A DNA stretch of 64,000 bases, from assembly GCF_030700245.1 (NCBI RefSeq), contig NZ_JAUYZI010000011.1, forward strand, positions 62,001 through 126,000, in the 5' to 3' direction. Positions 56,410 to 64,000 of this stretch are shown here, piece after piece (the stretch's first letter is position 1; the number at the start of each line of letters is the position of its first letter). The notes beneath the pieces are model-generated. The model worked only from the letters and a program-made list of their open reading frames with translations, did no database searches and was not told the DNA's origin. This DNA is from Methylobacterium amylolyticum (GTDB taxonomy: Bacteria > Pseudomonadota > Alphaproteobacteria > Rhizobiales > Beijerinckiaceae). Both the position numbers and the translations under genes were made by a program.

Positions 56410-57953
56410 CAGCCGCGAACCTTCTCGCCAAACACCGTGTTACTCGGCACCGTGTTACCCGGGCCTCTCGCCCACCACGGCTCCGGATCGATGGAGCCGC
56501 CATCCTTCTTGAACTCGACATACAGGGTCGGATCGCCGTCGGCGCCGGGCGCGCCATCGCCCATGCCGCCCACCGGTTCGCCCGCCAGCACGAACTGGCC
56601 GACCTCGACACTGATCTGGTCCATCCCGGCCAGCAAAAGATAGTAGCCGTCGCCCGCATCGATGATCAAGAGACGGCCGTAGGAGCGGAACGGGCCGGCG
56701 AACTTCACCCAGCCGTCGGCGGGCGCGGAGACGACGGCCTTCGGCCGCGTCGCGAAGGAGACGCCGCGGGTGATCCCGCCGTTGCCGTCGGGCTGGTTGA
56801 AGCCGCGCACGAGGCGCCCGACCGCGGGCCGCGGCACTTCGCCCCGCGCCTCCGCGAAGCGGACTTTCGGGGCGAGGCGGACGGGATCGCGCACGCCGGC
56901 GGCGGCGAAGCGCTCGCGGGTGGCGCGCACCTCGCGCTCGGCGGCGGCCTTGGCCTCGTCGGCGGCGCGGGCGGCGGCCGAGACCTCGCCCTCGACGCGG
57001 TCGAGGAGGTCCTTGAGGGACTTGGCCTGGGCGCCGAGTTCGACGGCGCGGCGGCGCTCGGCGGCGAGCCCGCTCTCGATCTCGGCCTGCCGGGCGCGGC
57101 GGGCGGCGACGAGCGCCTGGAGCCGCTGCTGCTCGGACGCCCAGCGGGCGAGATCGGCGGCGAGCCCTTCCTTGTCCTTGGCGATCAGGCCGCGCAGCCG
57201 GACCATCTCCGTGAGGTCGGCGGCCAGGGTGTCGACCTCGCCGCGCAGCTCCGGCACCACCGCGCCGAGCAACATCGAGGTGCGGATCGCCGCCAGAACG
57301 TCCTCGGGGCTGACCAGCACCGCGGGCGGCGGGCGGCGGCCCATCCGCTGGAGGGCGGCGAGGATCTCGGCGACGATCCCGCGGCGGGCCTGGAGCGAGC
57401 GGCGGATCGCGCCCTCGCCCTCGGTCATCGCCTTCAGGCGCTCCTCCAGGCGGTTCATCCGGCCCTCGGTCGCCTGGGCCTGCCGGCCAGCGTCGAGAAG
57501 GGCGGCGTCGAGCTTGGCCCGGTCCGTGCCGATGGCGGCGATCTCCGCCTCGAACTGGGCGCGCTGGCTCTGGCTCGCGGCCAGCGCGTCCTGCACGCGC
57601 TTCAGGTTCTCGGCGCGGCGGTCGCGCTCCTCGGTGGCCTGCCGGATTTTTTCGGAGTCGGGGGCGGGGGAGTCTTCGGCCCTGGCGGGGCCTGCATGGA
57701 AGGCGAGGAGCAGCAGGGCGGTTGCTCGGATAAGGCACCCTCGAGCCGACGCCCTCCCTCCCCCCACTGCGGGGGAGGGAGGCCCTCGCGTCAGCGAGGG
57801 TCGGGAGAGGGGCGGCGCGACGCGTCGGGAAACGGCGCCCGGCGCGCCCGTTCCGGAAGCGGCGCTCCCCTCTCCCGACCCGCTTCGCGGGCCACCCTCC
57901 CCCGCAGAGGGGGGAGGGACAAGCGGGCGGCCGATGAACGCGTCGTCAGTCAC
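56409..57953 (-). CDS. envC: Murein hydrolase activator EnvC (LytM/M23 family), with an inserted repeat at its 5' end
   Basis: 514 residues if read from the GTG at 57953, which lies 4 bases after the rlmH stop. A signal peptide (RATALLLLAFHAGPARA) begins only at about residue 76. Then come long coiled coils (ATEERDRRAENLKRVQDALA and on, about 100-350) and a degenerate LytM domain (GITRGVSFATRPKAVVSAPA, GYYLLLAGMDQISVEVGQFV). Residues about 12-65 are encoded by a palindromic repeat (57752-57919) and are Pro/Ser/Gly/Arg-rich. Translation more likely begins at a later codon, for example the GTG near 57770, so that the signal peptide is N-terminal. EnvC-type proteins activate amidases for cell separation. 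Confidence 0.92.
57752..57919. repeat. Multi-hairpin palindromic repeat within the envC 5' region
   Basis: The 168-base element consists of nested inverted repeats. CCTCCCTCCCCC pairs with GGGGGAGGGAGG; CCCTCGC with GCGAGGG; GGGTCGGGAGAGGGG (about 57799) with CCCCTCTCCCGACCC (about 57877); and CCCTCCCCC with GGGGGGAGGG at the right end. Such CCCTCTCCCGACCC-type palindromes are familiar as dispersed intergenic elements in Rhizobiales. Here it keeps the reading frame of envC open. Confidence 0.85.
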
Positions 57954-57957
57954 GCCC

Positions 57958-58452
57958 TCAGCCCGGATCGCCGCGGTGATACGGGTGGCCGGCCAGGAGG
58001 GTCAGGCTGCGGTAGAGCTGTTCGAGGGCGAGCACGCGCACGAGTCCGTGGGGCAGGGTGGCAGCCCCGAAGGACAGGATCAGCTCGGCGCGCGTCCGAA
58101 TTGAGGCGTCGAGTCCGTCCGCCCCGCCGATCGCGACGACGAGGGCCGCCCGGCCCGCGTCTCGCCAGCCGCCGACCCGGCCCGCCAGAGCCTCGCTGGC
58201 GAGGTCGGAGCGGCCGCGCTCGTCGTAGGCCAGCAGCACGCCGCCGGCCGGCAGATGGCCGAGCAGCGCCGCGGCCTCCTCGGCGCAGCGGTCGGCGGCG
58301 CGGCGGGCGCGTGATTCGGGGATCTCGACGAGGTCGCAGGCGGGGAAGCCGAGGCCGCGGCCGAGCTGGGCGGACCGCTCGCGGTATCGTGACGCCAGCT
58401 CGCGCTCCGGGCCGGCCTTCAGGCGGCCGACCGCGGCGAGGACGAGGCGCAC
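57958..58452 (-). CDS. rlmH: 23S rRNA pseudouridine1915 N3-methyltransferase RlmH
   Basis: 164 residues from a GTG. The SPOUT methyltransferase signatures are VLLAYDERGRSDLASEALAG (about 70-90), VVAIGGADGLDASIR (about 105-119) and, at the C-terminus, LVRVLALEQLYRSLTLLAGH followed by PYHR. The knot-forming Gly-rich loop and the terminal His/Arg are in place. The enzyme methylates pseudouridine 1915 in helix 69 of 23S rRNA. It lies 9 bases after rsfS, in the conserved order. Confidence 0.96.
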   Translation of the reverse strand: MRLVLAAVGRLKAGPERELASRYRERSAQLGRGLGFPACDLVEIPESRARRAADRCAEEAAALLGHLPAGGVLLAYDERGRSDLASEALAGRVGGWRDAGRAALVVAIGGADGLDASIRTRAELILSFGAATLPHGLVRVLALEQLYRSLTLLAGHPYHRGDPG

Positions 58453-58461
58453 GGAGGCCGG

Positions 58462-58869
58462 CTAGCCGGCGGCGAGCCCGACCGGGCGATCGGCGCCCCA
58501 CATCTTCTCCAGGTTGTAGAAGCCGCGGACCTCGGGGCGGAAGATGTGCACCAGTACGTCGCCCGCGTCGATCAGCACCCAGTCGCAGGCGGGCAGGCCC
58601 TCGACCCGGGCATTGCCGAAGCCCTTGTCCTTCATCGCCTGGATGATCCTGTCGGCGATCGAGCCGACGTGGCGCTGCGAGCGGCCGGAGGCGATGATCA
58701 TCGTGTCGGCGAGCGAGGTCTTGCCGGCGAGATCGATCTCTACCGTCTCCTCGGCCTTCATCTCGTCGAGGCACACGAGCGCCAGCGCCTTGAGGGAATC
58801 CGAGCGCGCCGAGCCGGCGTCCTCGGGGGCGGCGGGGCGGGGGGCCTCCGTGCGGAGAGTCTCGGGCAG
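58462..58869 (-). CDS. rsfS: Ribosome silencing factor RsfS
   Basis: About 135 residues if translation starts at the CTG at 58869, which has GAGGA 9 bases upstream. The first ATG/GTG/TTG start in frame is the GTG at 58776, but this begins inside the first conserved helix (SLKALALVCLDEMKAEETVE). The body shows the RsfS signatures SLADTMIIASGRSQRHVGSI, CDWVLIDAGDVLVHIFRPEV and FYNLEKMWG. RsfS binds uL14 and blocks subunit joining when nutrients are low. A stop codon precedes the CTG by 27 codons. Confidence 0.93.
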   Translation of the reverse strand: MPETLRTEAPRPAAPEDAGSARSDSLKALALVCLDEMKAEETVEIDLAGKTSLADTMIIASGRSQRHVGSIADRIIQAMKDKGFGNARVEGLPACDWVLIDAGDVLVHIFRPEVRGFYNLEKMWGADRPVGLAAG

Positions 58870-58973
58870 CGTCCTGGTTCCTCGTGGCGGCCCCCGTCCG
58901 GGAGCCAGGCTTTGAAAGTGGCGGCTTCAGCTATCGATTGCAACATCGCCCGCGCGCGGGAGAGCGCGGATGG

Positions 58974-59567
58974 TCAACCGCCCGCGCGGATCGCGGTGGA
59001 GGACAACTCCGAGCGCGGCCCGTGCAGGAAGACCCAGGCCGGGGGCTGCCGCTCCGGCAAGGTGCGCGCCTCCGCCTCCGGCACTCGGGCGCGGGCGAGC
59101 CGGCGGGCGGTGCGCGCGGAGAGGGGTGTCATGGTCGAGCCCGGCCGGTCGATCACCGCGATCGGCACCAGCGCGGCGATCTCGGATGCGCCTTTCCAGC
59201 GGTGGAAGGTACTGAGCGAATCCGCCCCCATGATCCAGACGAAACGCACCCCCGGCCGGCGCCGGACGAGGTAGCGCAGGGTCTGCACGGTGAAGCGGAC
59301 GCCCAAGGCCGCCTCGAAGCCGGTCACCGCGATGCGCGGGTGGCGGGCGACGGCCTCCGCGCCGGCGCATCGCGCCGCCAGCGGGGCCAGCGCCCGGTGG
59401 CTCTTGAGCGGGTTGCCGGGGCTCACCAGCCACCACACCCGGTCGAGGCCGAGCCGCCGCAGGGCGGTCTCGGTGACGTGGCGGTGGCCGAGATGGGCCG
59501 GGTTGAACGACCCGCCGTAGAGACCGATCCGCATGCCGGGCCGGCTCGGCGGCAGGATCAGCCGCAC
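58974..59567 (-). CDS. nadD: Nicotinate-nucleotide adenylyltransferase NadD
   Basis: 197 residues from a GTG at 59567; the ATG at 59534 (MRIGLYGGSFNPAHLGHRHV) is the alternative and neither has a strong ribosome-binding site. The nucleotidyltransferase motif GGSFNPAHLGHR (about 19-30) and the C-terminal SSTAIR (ISSTxIR type) are complete; WIMGADSLSTFHRWKG is the NadD-specific loop. It makes deamido-NAD from nicotinate mononucleotide. It is followed by rsfS and preceded by proA. Confidence 0.95.
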   Translation of the reverse strand: MRLILPPSRPGMRIGLYGGSFNPAHLGHRHVTETALRRLGLDRVWWLVSPGNPLKSHRALAPLAARCAGAEAVARHPRIAVTGFEAALGVRFTVQTLRYLVRRRPGVRFVWIMGADSLSTFHRWKGASEIAALVPIAVIDRPGSTMTPLSARTARRLARARVPEAEARTLPERQPPAWVFLHGPRSELSSTAIRAGG

Positions 59568-59586
59568 GCGGCGGCCGGTGCCAGGA

Positions 59587-60915
59587 TCATGGGCGGGTCT
59601 GGCCGCTGCCGTGGACCCGGTACTTGAAGGTGGTGAGTTGCTCGACGCCCACCGGGCCCCGCGCGTGCATCCGGCCGGTGGCGATGCCGATCTCCGCGCC
59701 GAAGCCGAACTCGCCGCCGTCGGCGAACTGGGTCGAGGCGTTGTGGGTCACGATCGCCGAATCGACCTCGGCGAGGAAGCGGGCCGCCTCGGCGGAATCC
59801 TCGGTGATGATCGCGTCGGTGTGGTGCGAGCCGTGGGTCTCGATGTGCTCGATCGCCGCGTCGAGCCCGTCGACCACGCGCACGGCGATGACGGCGTCGA
59901 GGTACTCGGTGTCCCAGTCGGCGGCGGTGGCCGCCGTGACGCGGGGATCGACGGACCGGGTGTCGGAGTCGCCGCGCACGGCGCAGCCCGCGTCGAGGAG
60001 CGCCGCGACGAGCGGAGCGAGGTGGGTGTGTGCGCAGGCCCGGTCGACGAGCAGCGTCTCGGCCGCGCCGCAGACCCCGACCCGCCGCATCTTGCTGTTG
60101 AGCAGCACCGTGCGCGCCATTGCAAGATCGGCGGCGCGGGCGACGTAGACGTGGTTGATGCCGTCGAGATGGGCGAAGACCGGCACCCGCGCCTCGGCCT
60201 GGACCCGCTCGACGAGGCCGCGGCCGCCGCGGGGCACGATCACGTCGACGCAGCCGTCGAGCCCGGCGAGCATCAGCCCGACGGCGGCGCGGTCGCGGGT
60301 GGGCACGATCTGGATCGCGTCGGCGGGGAGCCCGGCGGCCGCCAGCCCCTCGCTCATCGCCTGCGCGATCGCGACGGCGCTGCGGTGGCTGTCCGAGCCG
60401 GCGCGCAGGATCGCGGCGTTGCCGGCCTTGAGGCAGAGGGCGCCGGCATCGGCGGTGACGTTGGGGCGGCTCTCGAAGATCACGCCGACGACGCCGAGGG
60501 GCACCGCCACGCGCTCGATCAGCAGGCCGTTCGGCCGCTCGATCGCCGCGAGCTGCCGGCCGACGGGATCGGGCAGGGCGCCGACCTTCTCGACCGCCTC
60601 GGCGATGCCCGCGAGCCGGCCGGGATCGAGGACGAGGCGGTCGATCAGTGCCGCCGAGTGGCCGCCGGCACGCGCCGCGGCCACGTCGCGGGCGTTCTCC
60701 CGCAGAATGGCGTCGCCGTTCGCCCGGATCCGCTCGGCGATCGAACGGAGGGCGATGTCCTTCGCCTGGGCCGAGGCCAGGGCCATCTGCCGGGCGGCCT
60801 GCCGGGCGCGGCGGCCGATCCCGGCCATCAGTTCCGGCAGCGCCTCGGCCTCGGCGAGGTTGGATCTCAGGTTCAGGACGGGCACGGCGGCGGCCTCGGC
60901 TGTCGGCGACCCCAC
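59587..60915 (-). CDS. proA: Glutamate-5-semialdehyde dehydrogenase ProA (gamma-glutamyl phosphate reductase)
   Basis: 442 residues from a GTG. The ALDH-like fold shows [20 protein letters not shown] (cofactor side, about 115-134), [14 protein letters not shown], and the catalytic Cys in [16 protein letters not shown] (about 280). [20 protein letters not shown] at the C-terminus is diagnostic of ProA. It reduces glutamyl phosphate in the second step of proline synthesis. It lies 104 bases after proB, a gap that holds no gene. Confidence 0.96.
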   Translation of the reverse strand: MGSPTAEAAAVPVLNLRSNLAEAEALPELMAGIGRRARQAARQMALASAQAKDIALRSIAERIRANGDAILRENARDVAAARAGGHSAALIDRLVLDPGRLAGIAEAVEKVGALPDPVGRQLAAIERPNGLLIERVAVPLGVVGVIFESRPNVTADAGALCLKAGNAAILRAGSDSHRSAVAIAQAMSEGLAAAGLPADAIQIVPTRDRAAVGLMLAGLDGCVDVIVPRGGRGLVERVQAEARVPVFAHLDGINHVYVARAADLAMARTVLLNSKMRRVGVCGAAETLLVDRACAHTHLAPLVAALLDAGCAVRGDSDTRSVDPRVTAATAADWDTEYLDAVIAVRVVDGLDAAIEHIETHGSHHTDAIITEDSAEAARFLAEVDSAIVTHNASTQFADGGEFGFGAEIGIATGRMHARGPVGVEQLTTFKYRVHGSGQTRP

Positions 60916-61019
60916 GGGCCGCGGTGACGCCTATTTGCACACTCGCGCACCGCGCGACAAGCGTCGCGACGCCATTTTCGCGCATTCATGCAAGCATTCG
61001 CACACTGGAACAAGTCCAG

Positions 61020-62135
61020 TCACAGAAGAGCCAAGTCATCGCGGTGCACCATCCACGCGCGCCCGGGATAATTCAGCAGTTCGGGGATGCGGGCGCTCGG
61101 ATGGCCGATGATCAGCGCCGCCTCGGTACTGTCGTAGGCGACGAGGCCGCGGCCGAGGACGCGGCCCGCGGGATCGCGGATCAGCACCGCGTCGCCGCGG
61201 GAGAAGCTGCCCTCGATGGCGCGGACCCCGACCGGCAGCAGGCTCGCGCCGCCTTGCAGCGCCCGCGCGGCGCCCGCGTCGATCGCCAGCGCGCCGCGCG
61301 GCTCCAGCGCGCCGGCGATCCAGGTCTTGCGCGCGGCGTTGGGCGTCGAGCCCGACAGGAACCACGTGCAGCGCGCGCCCTCCTGCATCGCCTTCAACGG
61401 GTTCTTGGCGCGCCCGTCGGCGATCACGAGGTGGGTGCCCCCCGAGACCGCGATCTGGGCCGCCTCGACCTTGGTGCGCATCCCGCCCCGCGACAGCTCC
61501 GAGGCGGGGCCGCCGGCCATCGCCTCGATCTCCGGGGTGATGCGCTCGACGAGCGGGAGATGCCGGGCGTCCGGGTCGCTCTTGGGCGGCGCGGTGTAGA
61601 GGCCGTCGATGTCGGAGAACAGCACCAGCACGTCGGCGTCGATCATCGTGGCGACCCGGGCCGCCAGCCGGTCGTTGTCGCCGTAGCGGATCTCGGAGGT
61701 CGCCACCGTGTCGTTCTCGTTGACGACCGGCACCGCGCGCATCTCAAGCAGCTTCAGCACGGTGGCGCGGGCGTTGAGGTAGCGGCGGCGCTCCTCGGTG
61801 TCCTGCGGGGTGACGAGGATCTGCCCGGCGACGATGCCGTGGTGCCCGAGCGCCTCGGCCCAGTGGCGGGCCAGCGCGATCTGCCCGACCGAGGCCGCCC
61901 CCTGGCTCTCCTCCAGCTTCAGGGCGCCCGGCGGCAGGCCGAGCACGGTGCGCCCCAGCGCGATGCTGCCCGATGAGACCACCAGCACATCGACGCCGCG
62001 GGCGTGCAATTCGGCGATGTCCTCCGCGAGCGCGGCGAGCCACGCGTGGCGCAGCCGCCCGCGGGCGCGGTCGACCAGCAGGGCGGAGCCGACCTTGATG
62101 ACGACGCGGCGGAATTCTTCGAGGACGGGAATCAT
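61020..62135 (-). CDS. proB: Glutamate 5-kinase ProB (with PUA domain)
   Basis: 371 residues. The amino-acid kinase fold starts [15 protein letters not shown] (about 9-23), with [39 protein letters not shown] and [13 protein letters not shown] as active-site segments, and [19 protein letters not shown] for the phosphate site. The C-terminal 95 residues form the PUA domain ([40 protein letters not shown]). It phosphorylates glutamate and is normally feedback-inhibited by proline. It is separated from obgE here by the vapBC pair. Confidence 0.96.
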   Translation of the reverse strand: MIPVLEEFRRVVIKVGSALLVDRARGRLRHAWLAALAEDIAELHARGVDVLVVSSGSIALGRTVLGLPPGALKLEESQGAASVGQIALARHWAEALGHHGIVAGQILVTPQDTEERRRYLNARATVLKLLEMRAVPVVNENDTVATSEIRYGDNDRLAARVATMIDADVLVLFSDIDGLYTAPPKSDPDARHLPLVERITPEIEAMAGGPASELSRGGMRTKVEAAQIAVSGGTHLVIADGRAKNPLKAMQEGARCTWFLSGSTPNAARKTWIAGALEPRGALAIDAGAARALQGGASLLPVGVRAIEGSFSRGDAVLIRDPAGRVLGRGLVAYDSTEAALIIGHPSARIPELLNYPGRAWMVHRDDLALL

Positions 62136-62486
62136 GGGGTCGGGACGCGGGCCGGGACGTGCCCCGTTTGGACGAACGCGGCGGCGTTGAACAGACGGAG
62201 CGCTGCATGGGTCGACGACCCTGGCCGCCGCATCGCCGCCGACCGGGTCTCACGATCTCGTACACGTCCGGTCCCTGGACCCTGGCCTGCGCAAGCTGGT
62301 CGTCGCGTTGGCCGGCGGCGTCCGTCCACGGCCACGCGCCACGACCACCCGATCCAGGCGATCGGCGGCGAGGCCTTGAAGACCTCCGGAACTGGGACGA
62401 CAGCGCGTTCGGATCGGCTCGCTTCGGCGCACGCGCGCGAGGACGGCGCGTGCGGCAGGAACCGAGCGGTTCACCCGGAGACGTGG
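62136..62486. other. 351-base intergenic region upstream of proB
   Basis: No coding frame looks real here. It should contain the proB promoter. GC is somewhat lower than the genes on either side. No strong hairpin was seen. Confidence 0.5.
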
Positions 62487-62891
62487 TCACGCCGCCGGAT
62501 CGCAGGCCGGAACGAGATCCGTGTGAATGAAATCGGCGCCCTTGAAGAGCAGGGGCGCGGCGTAGGCCTTCGCGACCGCATAGGACAGGCAGTCGCCGAA
62601 ATTCAGCCGGGCCGGGTGGCCGCGCCCCTTCCCGTACCGGGCGAAGGCATCGATGGCGATGTCAAACATATCGGCATTGAATGAGATTACGTCGACTGAA
62701 TGATCAGTCAGGAAGCGCCGTAAGGCGCTCTCGGATCGGTTCGAGAAACGACGTTCGAGCGAGAGCCTCGCCTCGACGAGCGTCGGGGCCCCCACCAGCA
62801 TCCGTTTCGTCGCCATCAACCGGTCGAAAGCCTCCTCTTCCGGCTCCGCCAGGAGGACTGCGAGGATTGCGGACGTATCGATAGCGATCAT
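62487..62891 (-). CDS. vapC: VapC-type PIN-domain ribonuclease toxin
   Basis: 134 residues. The PIN catalytic acids are visible: Asp 5 in MIAIDTSAILAVLLAEPEEE, Glu in APTLVEARLSLERR (about 40), Asp in LNFGDCLSYAVAKAYAAPLL (about 100) and Asp in FKGADFIHTDL (about 119). The order and length are those of VapC toxins, Mg-dependent RNases that cleave tRNA or rRNA. Its ATG lies 9 bases after the antitoxin stop. Codon use is a little less GC-rich than the flanking housekeeping genes, consistent with acquisition. Confidence 0.94.
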   Translation of the reverse strand: MIAIDTSAILAVLLAEPEEEAFDRLMATKRMLVGAPTLVEARLSLERRFSNRSESALRRFLTDHSVDVISFNADMFDIAIDAFARYGKGRGHPARLNFGDCLSYAVAKAYAAPLLFKGADFIHTDLVPACDPAA

Positions 62892-62900
62892 AACTATCGC

Positions 62901-63206
62901 TCAGATGGGCAGACCGTTCTCGTCATACATGTCACTGTGATCGGATGTGGCGCCGGGCAGACGATACTGAGCCATCTCGCGGGTCAATTGTCTCAGAGAT
63001 TCGTACGAGGCACGCTGCGGCGGCGTGAGTTCATCCAGTTCCGGAACCCGAACCGGCTGCGGTGGAGTCGGACTGCGCGGCAGCGCTTGTGACAGGGCCG
63101 CCCGCAATGACTCAATTACGGCTTCGTCCACCGACGTGCCCCGCCGCTCCGCCAGTTCGCGCGCGAGGCTCAGGGCCTCGTCGCTCTCCACGATCAACGC
63201 GTCCAT
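62901..63206 (-). CDS. vapB: VapB-type antitoxin (Rv0623-like)
   Basis: 101 residues; the ATG at 63206 has GGAGGAC upstream, whereas sequence further up is not conserved in character. The N-terminal half (MDALIVESDEALSLARELAE, RRGTSVDEAVIESLRAALSQ) is the ribbon-helix-like DNA-binding part of Rv0623-type antitoxins, and the C-terminal tail (HSDMYDENGLPI) would wrap around VapC. It neutralises the toxin and autoregulates the pair. It is somewhat longer than the common 70-85 residue forms because of a Pro-rich insert (about 55-75). Confidence 0.9.
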   Translation of the reverse strand: MDALIVESDEALSLARELAERRGTSVDEAVIESLRAALSQALPRSPTPPQPVRVPELDELTPPQRASYESLRQLTREMAQYRLPGATSDHSDMYDENGLPI

Positions 63207-63260
63207 CGCCGTCCTCCGCGGGCACACCCGCAGCCTAGCGCCTCCGGCGGGCACCGTCAC

Positions 63261-64000
63261 TCACGGCTGCCACGGCGCGGCGGGGGCGGCCTCCGCCTCG
63301 GCCTCCCGCCCGTCCGCGATCGCCGCCTGGAGCGCGCGCAGGGCCTCGGGCACGCCCTTCCGGCTCGCCGCGGATAGGACCAGCGGCGCCCGGCCAGCCG
63401 CCCGCTTCAGCTTGGCGACCTGACTCTTGAGGGTCTCGGCGTCGAGGGCATCGGCCTTGGACAGGGCGACGATCTCGGGCTTGTCCGCCAGCCCGTTGCC
63501 GTAGGCCTCGATCTCGCCGCGCACGAGTGTGTAGGCCTTGCCGGCGTGCTCGCAGGTGCCGTCGACGAGGTGCAGCAGCACCCGGCAGCGCTCGACATGG
63601 GCGAGGAACCGGTCGCCGAGCCCGACGCCCGCGTGGGCGCCCTCGATCAGGCCGGGGATGTCGGCCAGCACGAACTCGCGCCCGTCCGAGCTGACGACGC
63701 CGAGGCCCGGATGCAGGGTGGTGAACGGGTAGTCGGCGATCTTCGGCTTGGCCGCGGTGACGCTCGCGAGGAAGGTCGATTTGCCGGCGTTCGGCAGGCC
63801 GACGAGACCCGCGTCGGCGATGAGCTTGAGGCGCAGCCAGATCCACATCTCCTGGCCGTCCTGGCCGGGATTGGCGTGCTTGGGCGCCCGGTTGGTTGAT
63901 GTCGTGAAGTAGGCGTTGCCGAAGCCGCCGTTGCCGCCCTTGGCGAGCCGCACCCGCTGGCCGACCTCGGTGAGGTCGGCGATCAGGGTCTCGCCGTCCT
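63261..64000 (-). CDS. obgE: GTPase ObgE, 5' part beyond the window edge
   Basis: The visible 246 residues are the C-terminal two-thirds of Obg. They begin in the Gly-rich Obg fold ([20 protein letters not shown]) and cover the GTPase domain: G1 [14 protein letters not shown]2 [12 protein letters not shown]3 [21 protein letters not shown]4 ALSKADALD (SKAD for NKxD) and G5 SAASRKG. The short C-terminal region ([14 protein letters not shown]) is variable as usual. ObgE acts in 50S assembly and stress control. The start lies to the right of the window. Confidence 0.96.
   Translation of the reverse strand, partial: DGETLIADLTEVGQRVRLAKGGNGGFGNAYFTTSTNRAPKHANPGQDGQEMWIWLRLKLIADAGLVGLPNAGKSTFLASVTAAKPKIADYPFTTLHPGLGVVSSDGREFVLADIPGLIEGAHAGVGLGDRFLAHVERCRVLLHLVDGTCEHAGKAYTLVRGEIEAYGNGLADKPEIVALSKADALDAETLKSQVAKLKRAAGRAPLVLSAASRKGVPEALRALQAAIADGREAEAEAAPAAPWQP

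Overview
The window is about 72% GC and gene dense. It reads like the chromosome of an alphaproteobacterium of the Rhizobiales, most probably Methylobacterium or Methylorubrum. The grounds are the obgE - proB - proA - nadD - rsfS - rlmH - envC - ctpA - polysaccharide deacetylase - rppH run at the right end, the BcsS and BcsN accessory proteins that occur in rhizobial cellulose operons, and the codon bias. The genus is an inference; no rRNA or tRNA gene was seen to anchor it.

Layout. 1-840: tail of a probable glycosyltransferase and a small SAM methyltransferase, then a palindromic intergenic repeat. 1.1-16.5 kb: a cellulose locus. A stand-alone PilZ protein, a hybrid histidine kinase and a LuxR-type response regulator precede a compact, largely overlapping operon bcsS-bcsA-bcsB-bcsZ-TPR protein-bcsN, followed by a REC/Hpt protein. 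16.7-22.7 kb: small secreted or membrane proteins, a PAS-LuxR regulator with a good match to the alphaproteobacterial general-stress (EcfG) promoter, CsbD-like stress proteins, and a secreted protein resembling a phage tail fibre. 23.2-31.6 kb: a TauE-like exporter, an AraC regulator divergent from an orphan periplasmic binding protein, and a four-gene acyl-CoA cluster on the minus strand (CoA ligase, thiolase, SDR, acyl-CoA dehydrogenase). 31.6-32.3 kb: a stretch with no intact gene, possibly decayed coding sequence. 32.3-38.8 kb: an FMN reductase, then a probable copper-handling cluster (two DUF2946 proteins, a PepSY membrane protein, a TonB receptor, PCu(A)C and SCO1). 39-43.4 kb: LigD-type phosphoesterase, MgtC, tiny translationally coupled hydrophilic proteins, an SDR and a frameshifted outer-membrane beta-barrel gene. 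43.4-47.5 kb: a sugar-acid dehydratase with two SDRs. 47.7-53 kb: O-antigen ligase-like, DUF2937, WD40, DUF1275, single-domain response regulator and DUF2939 genes. 53-64 kb: the conserved housekeeping run, interrupted by a vapBC toxin-antitoxin pair between obgE and proB and by a palindromic repeat inside the 5' end of envC.

How parts work together. BcsA, BcsB and BcsZ make, guide and trim cellulose. Regulation probably combines c-di-GMP (PilZ domains) with phosphorelay proteins on both flanks, but no GGDEF or EAL protein is present here. The TPR protein has no room for the BcsC outer-membrane barrel, so the export route must differ from the enterobacterial one. The right end holds proline synthesis (ProB, ProA), NAD synthesis (NadD), ribosome maturation (RsfS, RlmH, ObgE) and cell-wall processing (EnvC, CtpA, deacetylase).

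The findings I would check first are the altered c-di-GMP motif in BcsA, the barrel-less cellulose operon, the REC/pseudo-REC/winged-helix/Hpt protein, the repeat inside envC, the EcfG-type promoter, and the frameshift in the porin-like gene.
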